DNA from: a virus | IMG/VR virus record: IMGVR_UViG_3300035698_021304 | Coordinates: 1-53,437 of that record | Reading direction: 5' to 3' (one strand) | Length of the DNA stretch: 53,437 nt | In this document: piece by piece, positions 24,058 to 31,878 of the stretch | Position numbering within the stretch: position 1 is the first letter of the stretch | Layout: each line of letters begins with the position of its first letter | Program-made: the position numbers and the translations under genes | The notes under the pieces: generated by a model | What the model saw: the letters and a program-made list of their open reading frames with translations, nothing else | What the model was told of the DNA's origin: nothing | The model's database searches: none

Positions 24058-25114
24058 CTTTTTCGAAGCTTTGTACGGTTCGACAAAAGGAAACATCCAG
24101 GCCGGAACGCGGATGTTTGATCAGAGACAAGGCCCTTCTGGCAATACTCATTACACTGATGAGATCATTGAGGAAGAAGTAGTAGGTGCAGGTCCCGCTG
24201 CAACCTTTGCAGGTAATTTAGCATATACCCCAGTGAGAGCTGGTACACTGCGATTTACTGATGGTGCTCAGGTGGTAGTGGATAATGGTAACGGGGCGTT
24301 GGTTGGTAATATTGGCGTTGGTGTCAATACGGTTAACTACGCGACTGGTGCTTACAGTATTACTTTTGCAGCTGCAGCTACCACTGTTACTGCGAACTAT
24401 GAGTACAACGCTGAAGCAAATGCCAATATCCCGGAAATCGATCTGCAGTTGACAAGTGCGCCTGTGACCGCTCGCCCGAATAAATTGAGGGCACGTTGGT
24501 CAATGGAAGCGCAGCAGGACTTCCAGGCTTACCACGGTATCAACGCTGAGGTGGAGCTGGTAGCGTTTATGGCAAATGAGATTGCAAAGGAGATCAATTA
24601 TAAGATTGTTCGACATTTGCAGCAGATTGCAGCTGCGGGTGCGGTGGCTTGGTCGCGTACACCCCCGGCAGGCGTTCCGTGGATTTGGCATAAGGAATCG
24701 TTCTACGACACTCTGGTACAGGGTTCTAACTTGATCTTCTCTGCAACTCAGAGAGCATCTGCTAACTGGGTGGTATGTGGTACTGGTGTGTGTAATGTGG
24801 TTGAGACTTTGAGTAAGTTCAATGGCTCAACACTCGGTAGTGTAGGTACGAATCCTGCAGGTATTCGGAAGATTGGTTCGATTGGTGATACGGAGGTCTT
24901 CAAAGATCCCACCATGACGGCTGATGATTTCTTACTGGGCTTCAAGGGCTCCACGTTCTTGGATACCGGGTACATTTGGGCCCCGTATCTGGGACTGTAT
25001 ACCACTCCAACAGTAGTGTTGGATGATATGGTAGCCCGTAAGGGTATGTGTCAGAGGTCCGGCCTGAAAGTTGTGAACAGTGGTATGTATGCCACTGGTG
25101 CCATCACTGCGTAA
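24058..25114 (+). CDS. Major capsid protein (T4 gp23-like), exon 2
   Basis: Continues the capsid protein from residue 117. RPNKLRARWSMEAQQDFQAYHGINAEVEL aligns well in pattern with the T4 gp23 segment around its AAYSIELAQDLRAVHGMDADAEL; only part is quoted here as KLRARWSMEAQQDFQAYHG. The C-terminal SGLKVVNSGMYATGAITA region closes the HK97-like fold. Residues about 170-232 form an inserted beta domain with VVDNGNGALVG and VNYATGAYSITF, also found twice in the gp6-like baseplate protein. Codon use is more GC-balanced than in the glycan island, consistent with high expression. A terminator follows at 25155. Confidence 0.86.
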
Positions 25115-25154
25115 GAAGGGAACTCTTTTGAGTTTCATAATATGTTAGTGTGTA

Positions 25155-25185
25155 GGGGAGTAGCTTAAAACTACTCCCTTTTTTT
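25155..25185 (+). terminator. Rho-independent terminator after the capsid gene
   Basis: GGGAGTAG (25156-25163), a 7-base loop, CTACTCCC (25171-25178), then seven T. The perfect 8-bp stem and T tract directly downstream of the capsid stop are a textbook intrinsic terminator and would set capsid transcript levels apart from the tail genes. Confidence 0.9.
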
Positions 25186-25217
25186 GAAAAGTGGAGTGAG
25201 GTTCTAGGAGGTTAACT

Positions 25218-26012
25218 ATGCCGACAATGAAGAGGTATGAAAATTGCAATCCTTTTCCCATCTATATTCCCAATAAGATGGGGAGTTCACAGATGTTTAG
25301 GACGGGGGAGTACTCCACAGATCCTTGGTTCTCAAGGTTTGTGGGACATCGTCAATTAACTTTAGTGTCAATCTACCAGAAGAATTCCAAGCATATTGCA
25401 GTAGCCCCTCCTACCCCTCCAATAGTTGGTGCCCCTTTTCTGCAGCCTTTGCCTATTGCAGAAGAAAATAAGTATTACAAGCGTCAGATGGGAGTATACT
25501 ATTGTAAGTTATGTGATCTTTTCCGTACTGGGTCGAGGACTTCTATATTGAATCATATTCAACAGGTTCACCAAATGCCTAAAGCAGGGGTTGTGGCGGA
25601 AGCAAAGAAGGTGGACAAGCAGAGGGAGAAGAAGACTATTCAGCCCAAACCAGTAGCTCCAGCTCCATTGCCTGAAGCACCTACTCCAGCTCCATTGCCT
25701 GAAGCACCTACTCCAGCTCCTTTACCTGAAATTTCAAAACCTATTGTCCCAGAAGGAGTGCCGTCTGTTCCTATGCCTGCAACGCTATTACCTCCAGGAT
25801 CGGTACCCCCAATCGCCCCAGTAGCTCCAGTAGCTCCAGTAGAGTCTGTAGCCCCAGTTGTTGAAGTAGATACCCCAGATGTACCTACTGGAGAGGTTGG
25901 TATAACCAGTAGGAAGAAGGAGTTCCTTTGCGCATATCCAACTTGTGGAAGAAGATTTAAGACTCAAAAAGGATTGGATAAACATACCGTAGTAAAACAC
26001 CCTGGGGAGTGA
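25218..26012 (+). CDS. Two-zinc-finger protein with Pro/Ala-rich linker
   Basis: A 264-residue protein with strong AGGAGG RBS. The first finger is YYCKLCDLFRTG...HIQQVH (about residues 93-117) and the second is FLCAYPTCGRRF...HTVVKH (about residues 238-260); both have C2H2 spacing. Between them is an 80-residue Pro/Ala/Val linker with three APTPAPLPE-like repeats and VAPVAPVAPVE. The N-terminal 90 residues are unrecognised. C2H2 fingers are rare in phage structural operons. It may bind DNA or protein at the head-neck junction, or bridge components through the flexible linker. Function unknown. Confidence 0.65.
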   Translation: MPTMKRYENCNPFPIYIPNKMGSSQMFRTGEYSTDPWFSRFVGHRQLTLVSIYQKNSKHIAVAPPTPPIVGAPFLQPLPIAEENKYYKRQMGVYYCKLCDLFRTGSRTSILNHIQQVHQMPKAGVVAEAKKVDKQREKKTIQPKPVAPAPLPEAPTPAPLPEAPTPAPLPEISKPIVPEGVPSVPMPATLLPPGSVPPIAPVAPVAPVESVAPVVEVDTPDVPTGEVGITSRKKEFLCAYPTCGRRFKTQKGLDKHTVVKHPGE

Positions 26013-26020
26013 GGTGAGTA

Positions 26021-26725
26021 GTGAATGTTTCTCAAGAGAGTGTAAGAAATTATATTACCACTCGTCTTGGTGCGCCAACTATACAGGTGGAGTTGGATAA
26101 TACTCACTTGGATGGTGCCATACAAGATGCTTTAGATTTATTCAATCAGTATGTCATTGATACTGCATGGGGGAGAGATGATACTGGGGGAACTTCTGTG
26201 GTGATTGAAATGCCTGCAGAAGCTGTGGGGGTTCTTTATGTTACTACTATGCTTCCAGAGAACGAGATTACTGATCTTAATTGGAATATCTTTGAGATAG
26301 TTCCTCGGATGGTTTGGCCGAGATTGGCCATGAGTGACTATGCTTTACTTAAGATGTATTATGATATGTACCTAAGGGCAAGGGGGACTGATCCAGATTG
26401 GAGATATCTGAAAGAAGAACGGAAGTTGTATGTGGATTGCCGATCTGGTCCTTACACAATAGCGTATACCTATGCCACGTTACTAACTTTGAACTCTTTC
26501 AATACCTCTTACATTACTTACCAGACCAAGTTCCTGAAGGCATGTAGGGGGTATGCAGAACAAGTTTTGGGCAGGATTAGAGGGAAGTTTGGTAATGTCC
26601 CTGCTCCATCTGGAGCTTTGGTAACAGATGCAGTTGAGTTAAAACAAGAAGGGGCAGCTTTGATAGTGGAGGTAGAGGATGCTTTGAAGAGGATCACTCC
26701 ACCAGTCGCTGCAATATGGGGGTAG
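26021..26725 (+). CDS. Putative neck / head-completion protein
   Basis: A 234-residue protein with GTG start after GAGGTGAG. The helical N terminus VRNYITTRLGAP...ELDNTHLDGAIQDALDLFNQY is typical of phage head-tail connector and neck proteins, where an adaptor helix bundle begins with a short Asp-rich segment. Gene order (capsid, this, neck-like gene, HK97-gp10-like gene, tail completion, sheath) fits a T4 gp13-like or head-completion role. The identification is by position and pattern, not a confident family match. Confidence 0.6.
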   Translation: MNVSQESVRNYITTRLGAPTIQVELDNTHLDGAIQDALDLFNQYVIDTAWGRDDTGGTSVVIEMPAEAVGVLYVTTMLPENEITDLNWNIFEIVPRMVWPRLAMSDYALLKMYYDMYLRARGTDPDWRYLKEERKLYVDCRSGPYTIAYTYATLLTLNSFNTSYITYQTKFLKACRGYAEQVLGRIRGKFGNVPAPSGALVTDAVELKQEGAALIVEVEDALKRITPPVAAIWG

Positions 26726-26731
26726 TATAAA

Positions 26732-27238
26732 GTGGAAACCATTTGGCCTAATATAAGTGATATTGATATCCTCTACCGGTTGGTGAAGGAGCATGCGGAT
26801 CGTCACTTTCCTGTTTTAAGATATAAGCAGTTATTGTCTAAGGTAGAGATAGAGGGGGATGATGTCCATGCAGAGATTCCTCATTATGATAAGAGGTTTG
26901 GGGAGGAACTCTCTTTGTGTGGGTATGCAGTGGGGGATGAGAAGAAAGACCTTACTAAGTTTGGGTTGGACATATCTAGGGGGCTAAACATAGAGGTGCC
27001 TGTGCCTCATTTAGTGGAACAAGGTTTAGTTACTCAGGTTGCAGATACTAAGGATACGACGGTCTTGGCAGGGGCTGGGGACCTTTTTTACTTTGGGGGA
27101 GACTGGTATGAGGTGTTAGAAGTATCTAGGGGTGGGACTTTTGGTAATACGGATGTTTGTTTGTATTACCTCTTTCGTGGAGAAAGATTACGCGCAGAGA
27201 GTAGTGATTATGCTCTGGGTGATAGTATAATGAGATAG
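26732..27238 (+). CDS. Putative neck / head-closure protein
   Basis: A 168-residue protein with GTG start seven bases after the previous stop. The first 40 residues appear helical and the remainder beta-rich (LFYFGGDWYEVLEVSRGG, VCLYYLF), similar in layout to phage head-closure or T4 gp14-like neck proteins. It lies between the connector-like gene and the HK97-gp10-like gene, which supports a neck role. Family assignment is tentative. Confidence 0.55.
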   Translation: METIWPNISDIDILYRLVKEHADRHFPVLRYKQLLSKVEIEGDDVHAEIPHYDKRFGEELSLCGYAVGDEKKDLTKFGLDISRGLNIEVPVPHLVEQGLVTQVADTKDTTVLAGAGDLFYFGGDWYEVLEVSRGGTFGNTDVCLYYLFRGERLRAESSDYALGDSIMR

Positions 27239-27256
27239 TACGAGATAGCTTTAGTA

Positions 27257-27285
27257 TTGACTTACCTAAGTACGGCATTTATAGT
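27257..27285 (+). promoter_or_regulatory. Sigma70-type promoter candidate before the tail genes
   Basis: TTGACT (27257-27262), a 17-base spacer and TATAGT (27280-27285): five of six matches at each box with optimal spacing, in the only sizeable gap of this run. It would drive the tail-completion, sheath and tube genes. Confidence 0.6.
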
Positions 27286-27296
27286 ACGGTATTGAG

Positions 27297-27776
27297 ATGA
27301 TGACTTTTCAAGAGAAAATGGAAGGCGTGCCTCCATCTATTGCTTGGCAGGTGCAACACGCTCGAGTACCCCGTCAAATTAAAGTTACCTCTTTAGAATT
27401 AGCTACCTTAGTTGCTGAGAGAATTCGGTCTTCTGTAGGGGGAGTAGTTTTTTCTGGTAAGGTTGTAGATATGTGGCCTGTTTTGGAAGACTCTCAAAAG
27501 GTGGCTCAGGTGTATGCTGGAGCAATACATTATAATCAGTTTGGAGTTTTGGTGGATATTGGGAAGTTGAAGGCTATTGGGTTACCAGGTAACTTTCCTG
27601 TAATGTTGGAGTTTGGTACTTCTATTATGCGTCCTGTTCCCATTTGGAGAGCCTTCCAGCAGAAGTATACAGTAGTGATAGATAATCAGTTGAAGGCCGC
27701 TCTGAGTATGAAGAGGAATATTCGAGAGATGCCTGAACCCCGGTTAAAGCAATGGCAACAGAAAATCATAGTATAG
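27297..27776 (+). CDS. HK97 gp10-like tail-completion protein
   Basis: A 159-residue protein starting 12 bases after a strong promoter -10 box, so its leader is very short and lacks a clear RBS; ATG at 27297 or 27300 are both possible. The C-terminal MLEFGTSIMRPVPIWRAFQQ resembles the conserved VEFGT...P.PFLRPA ending of the HK97 gp10 tail-completion family. The helical N-terminal segment ELATLVAERIRSSVGG also fits. Members join the head-neck to the tail. It overlaps the next gene by 25 bases. Confidence 0.6.
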   Translation: MMTFQEKMEGVPPSIAWQVQHARVPRQIKVTSLELATLVAERIRSSVGGVVFSGKVVDMWPVLEDSQKVAQVYAGAIHYNQFGVLVDIGKLKAIGLPGNFPVMLEFGTSIMRPVPIWRAFQQKYTVVIDNQLKAALSMKRNIREMPEPRLKQWQQKIIV

Positions 27777-28123
27777 TGTTACTTGTGGAGGAATACAACC
27801 AGTGGTGTAGGGGTGCCTTCAAGAGTTTGGAGTTTGGTGGGAGAGGTACTGGTTGGGTGATACATGAGCAAATGATGAGGTTGCCTTTACCTAGTAGTAC
27901 TTTGGAGGTGTTATCTCATGTACGGGTATTCCAGGTTACCCTGAAGCCACATAGAATGGGACCAGTGGCAGAAAATTTGTTTAAGAGGTTGTATAAGGCT
28001 GTAGGGGAGTTTGGGAAGAGAGTATTAGAAGAAGGTGTTGGAAGGGTAAGTGTTGAGGAGGCTCAAAGAGCCCTTGAGGGTGGTTTGTCGGTAGGAGGAG
28101 TGTTGGAGTTGTTAGATGGCTAA
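27752..28123 (+). CDS. Hypothetical small neck/tail protein
   Basis: A 123-residue protein whose ATG lies within the end of the preceding gene, and whose stop overlaps the next start by 8 bases. It is rich in Leu, Val and Glu, with helical C-terminal half (VSVEEAQRALEGGLSVGGVLELL). No motif is recognised. Its position between tail-completion genes suggests a small structural or assembly factor. Confidence 0.52.
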   Translation: MATENHSIVLLVEEYNQWCRGAFKSLEFGGRGTGWVIHEQMMRLPLPSSTLEVLSHVRVFQVTLKPHRMGPVAENLFKRLYKAVGEFGKRVLEEGVGRVSVEEAQRALEGGLSVGGVLELLDG

Positions 28124-28871
28124 TATTAGCAGGCCAGTTTTAGAGCGCTACAGTCAAATTTATCAGAATTATGACCGTGCAGTAGTGGACTGGGCAGGGA
28201 TTCCACGTTATAGGGATCGGCCTATCCCCAGAGTCTTTGCGACTCCAGAGAGAGCTTTTGCAGAGATGCAGAAGAAGTTTAGTCGGGCAGGAGGAGAGGC
28301 TTTAAAGGTAGTGCCTTTACCTTTTATCTCTTTAGGTAGGGTGGGTATTAATCTTGATATGAAGAGGTATAACCATACCACCTTACGTAGGTGGAAGTGG
28401 CATGTTGAAGATGAACAGTTTTTGGGAATGCACTGGCCACAACCAGTTATACTGACTTATCAGTTAGATTTATGGACGAGGGATTTAAGGGATTTGGATG
28501 ATATACTTGCACAGTTAGTTTTGACCTACCGTGGAGAGGAGTATTTCTTTACTGTGCATCACTTAGAGCCTATGGGAGATAGATTGGTATCTATGAAGCT
28601 GCAGTCTATACAAGAGGCTTCTAATTTGGAGCCACTTGGGGGGCAGAGGATGTTGCGTAGGATATTTACTCTTCCTGTGAAGGGTTGGTTAACTCATGCA
28701 GAGATTAGGTATGGTATGGTAGAGCAGATTACGACACAGTTTTATGATATGGAAGTGGTGCCAGAGTTGTTAGAGACGGAAGTAATTACAGGCACCGCAG
28801 CAGAAAAAGCAGAAGCTATGGCTGCGTGGACGGATAGCTTTACAAGTTTTAGAGAACAGCAATTAGAATAG
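28116..28871 (+). CDS. Putative tail terminator / sheath-stabilising protein
   Basis: A 251-residue protein. The central part (LTYQLDLWTRDLRDLDDILAQL) and QRMLRRIFTLPVKGWL match the general layout of phage tail-completion and terminator proteins that cap the tube and last sheath ring (T4 gp15-like), and the gene directly precedes the sheath module. The C-terminal 30 residues are Ala/Glu-rich and helical. I am fairly sure it is a tail-completion component and unsure of the exact family. Confidence 0.55.
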   Translation: MANISRPVLERYSQIYQNYDRAVVDWAGIPRYRDRPIPRVFATPERAFAEMQKKFSRAGGEALKVVPLPFISLGRVGINLDMKRYNHTTLRRWKWHVEDEQFLGMHWPQPVILTYQLDLWTRDLRDLDDILAQLVLTYRGEEYFFTVHHLEPMGDRLVSMKLQSIQEASNLEPLGGQRMLRRIFTLPVKGWLTHAEIRYGMVEQITTQFYDMEVVPELLETEVITGTAAEKAEAMAAWTDSFTSFREQQLE

Positions 28872-28883
28872 CCCAGAGTGGGC

Positions 28884-28909
28884 AGAGGGTTTGGAGAAAG
28901 TAATCCTCT
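28884..28909 (+). other. Hairpin with conserved TGGAGAAAGT loop, upstream of the HNH gene
   Basis: AGAGGGTT pairs with AATCCTCT (8 bp including one G-U) around the 10-base loop TGGAGAAAGT. It ends 19 bases before the HNH start. The same loop on a different stem lies before the sheath gene at 29678, so the stem is conserved in structure and the loop in sequence, as expected for an RNA signal. GGAG in a loop is the preferred target of T4 RegB-type endoribonucleases (family knowledge; no such gene seen here). Confidence 0.55.
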
Positions 28910-28927
28910 AGTGTAAGGAGTTTTAAG

Positions 28928-29662
28928 ATGGGAATGGAATTGAGAGAAATTCCAGGTTTCCCAAAATACTTTATTACCATAGATGGTAAAGTATGGAGTG
29001 GTAAAAGGCGTCTAATGTGGATGAAGTCTCGTGTTAGTTTTGGAGGTTATGTGGTTATAGCTTTGAATCTGGGAGGGAAAGTTGTAACTAGATCTATTCA
29101 TAGTTTAGTCTTAGAAACCTTTGTAGGACCTTGTCCAGAAGGAATGGAATGTTGCCACCAAAATGGTAATAGGCAAGATAACCGATTAGAAAATCTAAGG
29201 TGGGATACCCGTCAAGCTAATCTTAAAGAGATGGTGGCAGTGCGAGGTAGTAGGCATGGGATGTCAAAGTTAAATGAATTGCAAGTGAGGATAATTAAGA
29301 GATTGGTGCAATTTGGTAGTCTAAGTTTGGCGGTAGTTGGTAAGGTGTTTGGGGTGTCTGGGACAAATGTGTATAGTATTAAAGTAGGAAAGACTTGGCA
29401 GGATGTTCTTTCACCCCCTCCTCTTCAAAATAAGGTCCTTCTAGGGTTGGGGCGTCTTGTAAAGAAGAGAGCTGCCATTAGGGAAAGGGATGGTAATAAG
29501 TGTACTCAGTGTGGTGGAACTAAAAGTTTGAATGTGCATCATAAGGATAGGAATGAGTGGAATTGGGATTCTAATAATTTGGTAACCCTGTGTAGGGGTT
29601 GCCATATGCAAGTCCATGTGTCTTTACGGGATTTGGGTAGAGGCGTGGTTAGGGTTGGTTAA
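28928..29662 (+). CDS. Free-standing homing endonuclease with NUMOD4 and two HNH domains
   Basis: A 244-residue protein. Residues about 3-30 (MELREIPGFPKYFITIDGKV) are a NUMOD4 DNA-recognition motif. Residues about 57-103 contain an HNH_3-type nuclease (HSLVLETFVG, CCHQNGNRQDNRLENLRW). An HTH-like segment follows (SLAVVGKVFGVSGTNVYSI). Residues about 185-232 hold a second, McrA-like HNH (CTQCG, VHHKDRNEWNWDSNNLVTLC, CHMQVH). Two HNH nucleases in one homing protein are unusual. It lies between tail completion and sheath, with no sign of splicing. RBS AAGGAG. Confidence 0.82.
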   Translation: MGMELREIPGFPKYFITIDGKVWSGKRRLMWMKSRVSFGGYVVIALNLGGKVVTRSIHSLVLETFVGPCPEGMECCHQNGNRQDNRLENLRWDTRQANLKEMVAVRGSRHGMSKLNELQVRIIKRLVQFGSLSLAVVGKVFGVSGTNVYSIKVGKTWQDVLSPPPLQNKVLLGLGRLVKKRAAIRERDGNKCTQCGGTKSLNVHHKDRNEWNWDSNNLVTLCRGCHMQVHVSLRDLGRGVVRVG

Positions 29663-29677
29663 AGTTTCTTTTATGTT

Positions 29678-29703
29678 GTTACCTGTGGAGAAAGTCGGGT
29701 AAC
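29678..29703 (+). other. Hairpin with conserved TGGAGAAAGT loop, upstream of the sheath gene
   Basis: GTTACCTG pairs with CGGGTAAC (8 bp including one G-U) around TGGAGAAAGT, identical to the loop at 28892-28901, while the stem sequence is entirely different. It ends 20 bases before the sheath ATG, just upstream of its RBS (AAAGGT). A translational operator, mRNA processing site or mRNA-stabilising cap for the abundant sheath message are the likely roles. Confidence 0.55.
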
Positions 29704-29723
29704 TTATAGAAAGGTAGAAAACT

Positions 29724-31268
29724 ATGGGAACGTATGTTAGTCCAGGTGTATATGCGGTAGAGAGAGACTTCTCTTTGTATGCACCCGCTTTAGCTACTAC
29801 TATCTTTGGTGTGGTAGGTACGGCAAGTTGGGGTCCAGTGGATCAGGTAGAGTTGATACCGGATGAAGGAAGCTTCGTTGCCATGTTTGGTCCCCCGAGT
29901 GCAAATCACTTGGGAGTATATGCGGCTTTGAGGTACCTTCGAAAAGGTAGCCAGTTGAAGTTTGTGAGGGTAGCTAATTATGACCAGACGGCTACTGTAA
30001 GTACCCCAGGTACAGATGCAGGTGGTGCTAATGCAGCCCTGTTAGTAGCGACTGGGGTATATTCTGGGTCCTTTGGAAACTCCTTCTCTCTTGTAGTAAG
30101 TGCAGGTAGTGTTACTGGGTATAAGATAGGTATTCAAGTGAACGGCGCCACTGTGGAAATGTATGACAATTGCTTGATTGGCCTGGCTAATTTGGCTGAT
30201 CCAAACTACTTGCAGACACGTATCAATGGTGGATCACATGCTTTAATGAATGCCTTTAGAAGTTCACGGGTAACTGTAGAGTTGGGGACGGGTGCATTAA
30301 CCTTGACTGCAGGTACTTATGCTTTGACTGGTGGAACAGATGGTGCTCCTACTAGTGTGGCAGATTATGTAGGTACTACGGTTGGAACTACCTCTACTGG
30401 TTTGCAGTTGTTTACGGACCCGGAAGCTATTGATGTGAATTTGTTAGCTATGCCAGGGCAGACTGCTGCTGCTGCTATTACTTCGTTGATTAGTTTGTGT
30501 GAGAACAGAGGAGATTGTTTAGCGTTAATAGATCCACCTTATGGGTATTCAGTTTCTGAGGTGGTGGATTGGTCTAACGGTGTAGGAGATGGTTCTCCTT
30601 CTATCAACTCTTCTTATGCGGCAATTCACTACCCGTGGTTGCAAGTGTATGATGCTTGGAACGATGCGGATGTGTGGGTACCCCCTTCAGGTCATGTAGC
30701 TGCGGTCTGTGCATATACAGATTACACTGCAGATCCATGGTGGGCACCTGCAGGTTTAGCTAGGGCGATATTGAGTGATGTAATCCAGGTGGAGTATTCT
30801 GCTAAACAGGGTGAGAGAGACTATATGTACAGTGGGGGTAACTTTGTTAATCCTATCTGTTCTTTCCCGGGGCAGGGTACAGTGATTTGGGGACAAAGAA
30901 CGGCCACTAGTAATTTGACTTCATTGGACCGGATCAATGTACGGAGATTGTTACTGTACTTAAGAAAGACAGTTTCAACTTCTGTAAGGTACCTTACATT
31001 TGAACCCAATGATGTTTATACTTGGAGGGCATTTGTAAGATTGTTAACCCCTGTGATGGAAGGGGTAAAGGCTCGCCGTGGAGTATATGACTATCGGGTG
31101 ATTTGTGATTCCACTACTAATACTGCCGCAACTATTGCGCGGAATGAGATGCATGGTAAGATTTTGTTGCAGCCGACAAAAACTGCGGAAATTATTACTG
31201 TGGACTTTGTGTTGTTACCAACTGGTGCTTCTTTTGATGAGTTCGTTGGTGGTGGAGTTACTAGTTAA
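29724..31268 (+). CDS. Contractile tail sheath protein
   Basis: A 514-residue protein of usual sheath length. The N terminus YVSPGVYAVERDFS is the sheath hallmark (PGVY). The C-terminal domain has VFARLLTPVMEGVKARRG-like region (seen here as FVRLLTPVMEGVKARRG), DYRVICDSTTNT and GKILLQPTKTAEIITVDFVL, the conserved sheath assembly domain. It polymerises around the tube and contracts to drive it through the host envelope. The tube gene follows 35 bases downstream, as usual. Confidence 0.93.
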   Translation: MGTYVSPGVYAVERDFSLYAPALATTIFGVVGTASWGPVDQVELIPDEGSFVAMFGPPSANHLGVYAALRYLRKGSQLKFVRVANYDQTATVSTPGTDAGGANAALLVATGVYSGSFGNSFSLVVSAGSVTGYKIGIQVNGATVEMYDNCLIGLANLADPNYLQTRINGGSHALMNAFRSSRVTVELGTGALTLTAGTYALTGGTDGAPTSVADYVGTTVGTTSTGLQLFTDPEAIDVNLLAMPGQTAAAAITSLISLCENRGDCLALIDPPYGYSVSEVVDWSNGVGDGSPSINSSYAAIHYPWLQVYDAWNDADVWVPPSGHVAAVCAYTDYTADPWWAPAGLARAILSDVIQVEYSAKQGERDYMYSGGNFVNPICSFPGQGTVIWGQRTATSNLTSLDRINVRRLLLYLRKTVSTSVRYLTFEPNDVYTWRAFVRLLTPVMEGVKARRGVYDYRVICDSTTNTAATIARNEMHGKILLQPTKTAEIITVDFVLLPTGASFDEFVGGGVTS

Positions 31269-31303
31269 GTAAATAAGTAAGGTTACCTTGAAGGAGATTT
31301 AAG

Positions 31304-31852
31304 ATGAGTGAAATTGTATCAGCAGATCATATTGCAAATGCTTCCGGTGGATTTGAACCCCAGCGGGTAAATCATTTTCAATTGCGTGTCACCCCGCCCA
31401 ATTTGGTTTCAAGTAATCGAAAGGATTGGGAGAATGTGTTAGTGTTCTCTATGAGGGAATTCCCATTCCCTGAAGAGTCTACTGAGGCAGTTGACATTCC
31501 TTTCATGAATGAGCGCAGACGAGTGGCAGGTAGAACCACTTATTCTGATGAGGTTTTGCGGTTGACTGATTATGTGGATGCAGGTACTGCAGCTTTGGTG
31601 GATGAGTGGAGGAGACTAGTCTTCGATCCTGTGACTGGCAGAGTAGGTTGGGCTAGAGAGTATAAAGCTATGGCGGACTTGGAGTTACTTTCTCCAGATG
31701 GAGAGAATATTCGTCTCTGGCAGATCTTTGGAATGTGGCCCATGTCTGCTAGGTTCGGTAGAGGGGATATGTCAAGTTCGGAAGTGAATATTCTAGAGGT
31801 GACTTTCAGTGTGGACAAAGTTGTCCTTGTGGAGGTCAACCCGGTAACTTAA
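31304..31852 (+). CDS. Tail tube protein (T4 gp19-like)
   Basis: A 182-residue protein immediately downstream of the sheath gene. Features of the gp19 family include the N-terminal NHFQLRV strand, VDIPFMNERRRVAGR, ALVDEWRRLVFDPVTGRVG and a late VNILEVTFSVDKV strand. Hexamers of such proteins stack to form the inner tube. RBS AAGGAG. A CCCAC-TAA-GTGGG hairpin lies just after the stop, before the next RBS; it is too short to be a terminator. Confidence 0.9.
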   Translation: MSEIVSADHIANASGGFEPQRVNHFQLRVTPPNLVSSNRKDWENVLVFSMREFPFPEESTEAVDIPFMNERRRVAGRTTYSDEVLRLTDYVDAGTAALVDEWRRLVFDPVTGRVGWAREYKAMADLELLSPDGENIRLWQIFGMWPMSARFGRGDMSSSEVNILEVTFSVDKVVLVEVNPVT

Positions 31853-31878
31853 TCCCACTAAGTGGGTAGGAGGTGAGT

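Noticed and set aside
27239-27296. Possible small gene in the gap before the tail-completion gene
   Set aside because: The gap is fully explained by a strong promoter; no start with RBS is present.
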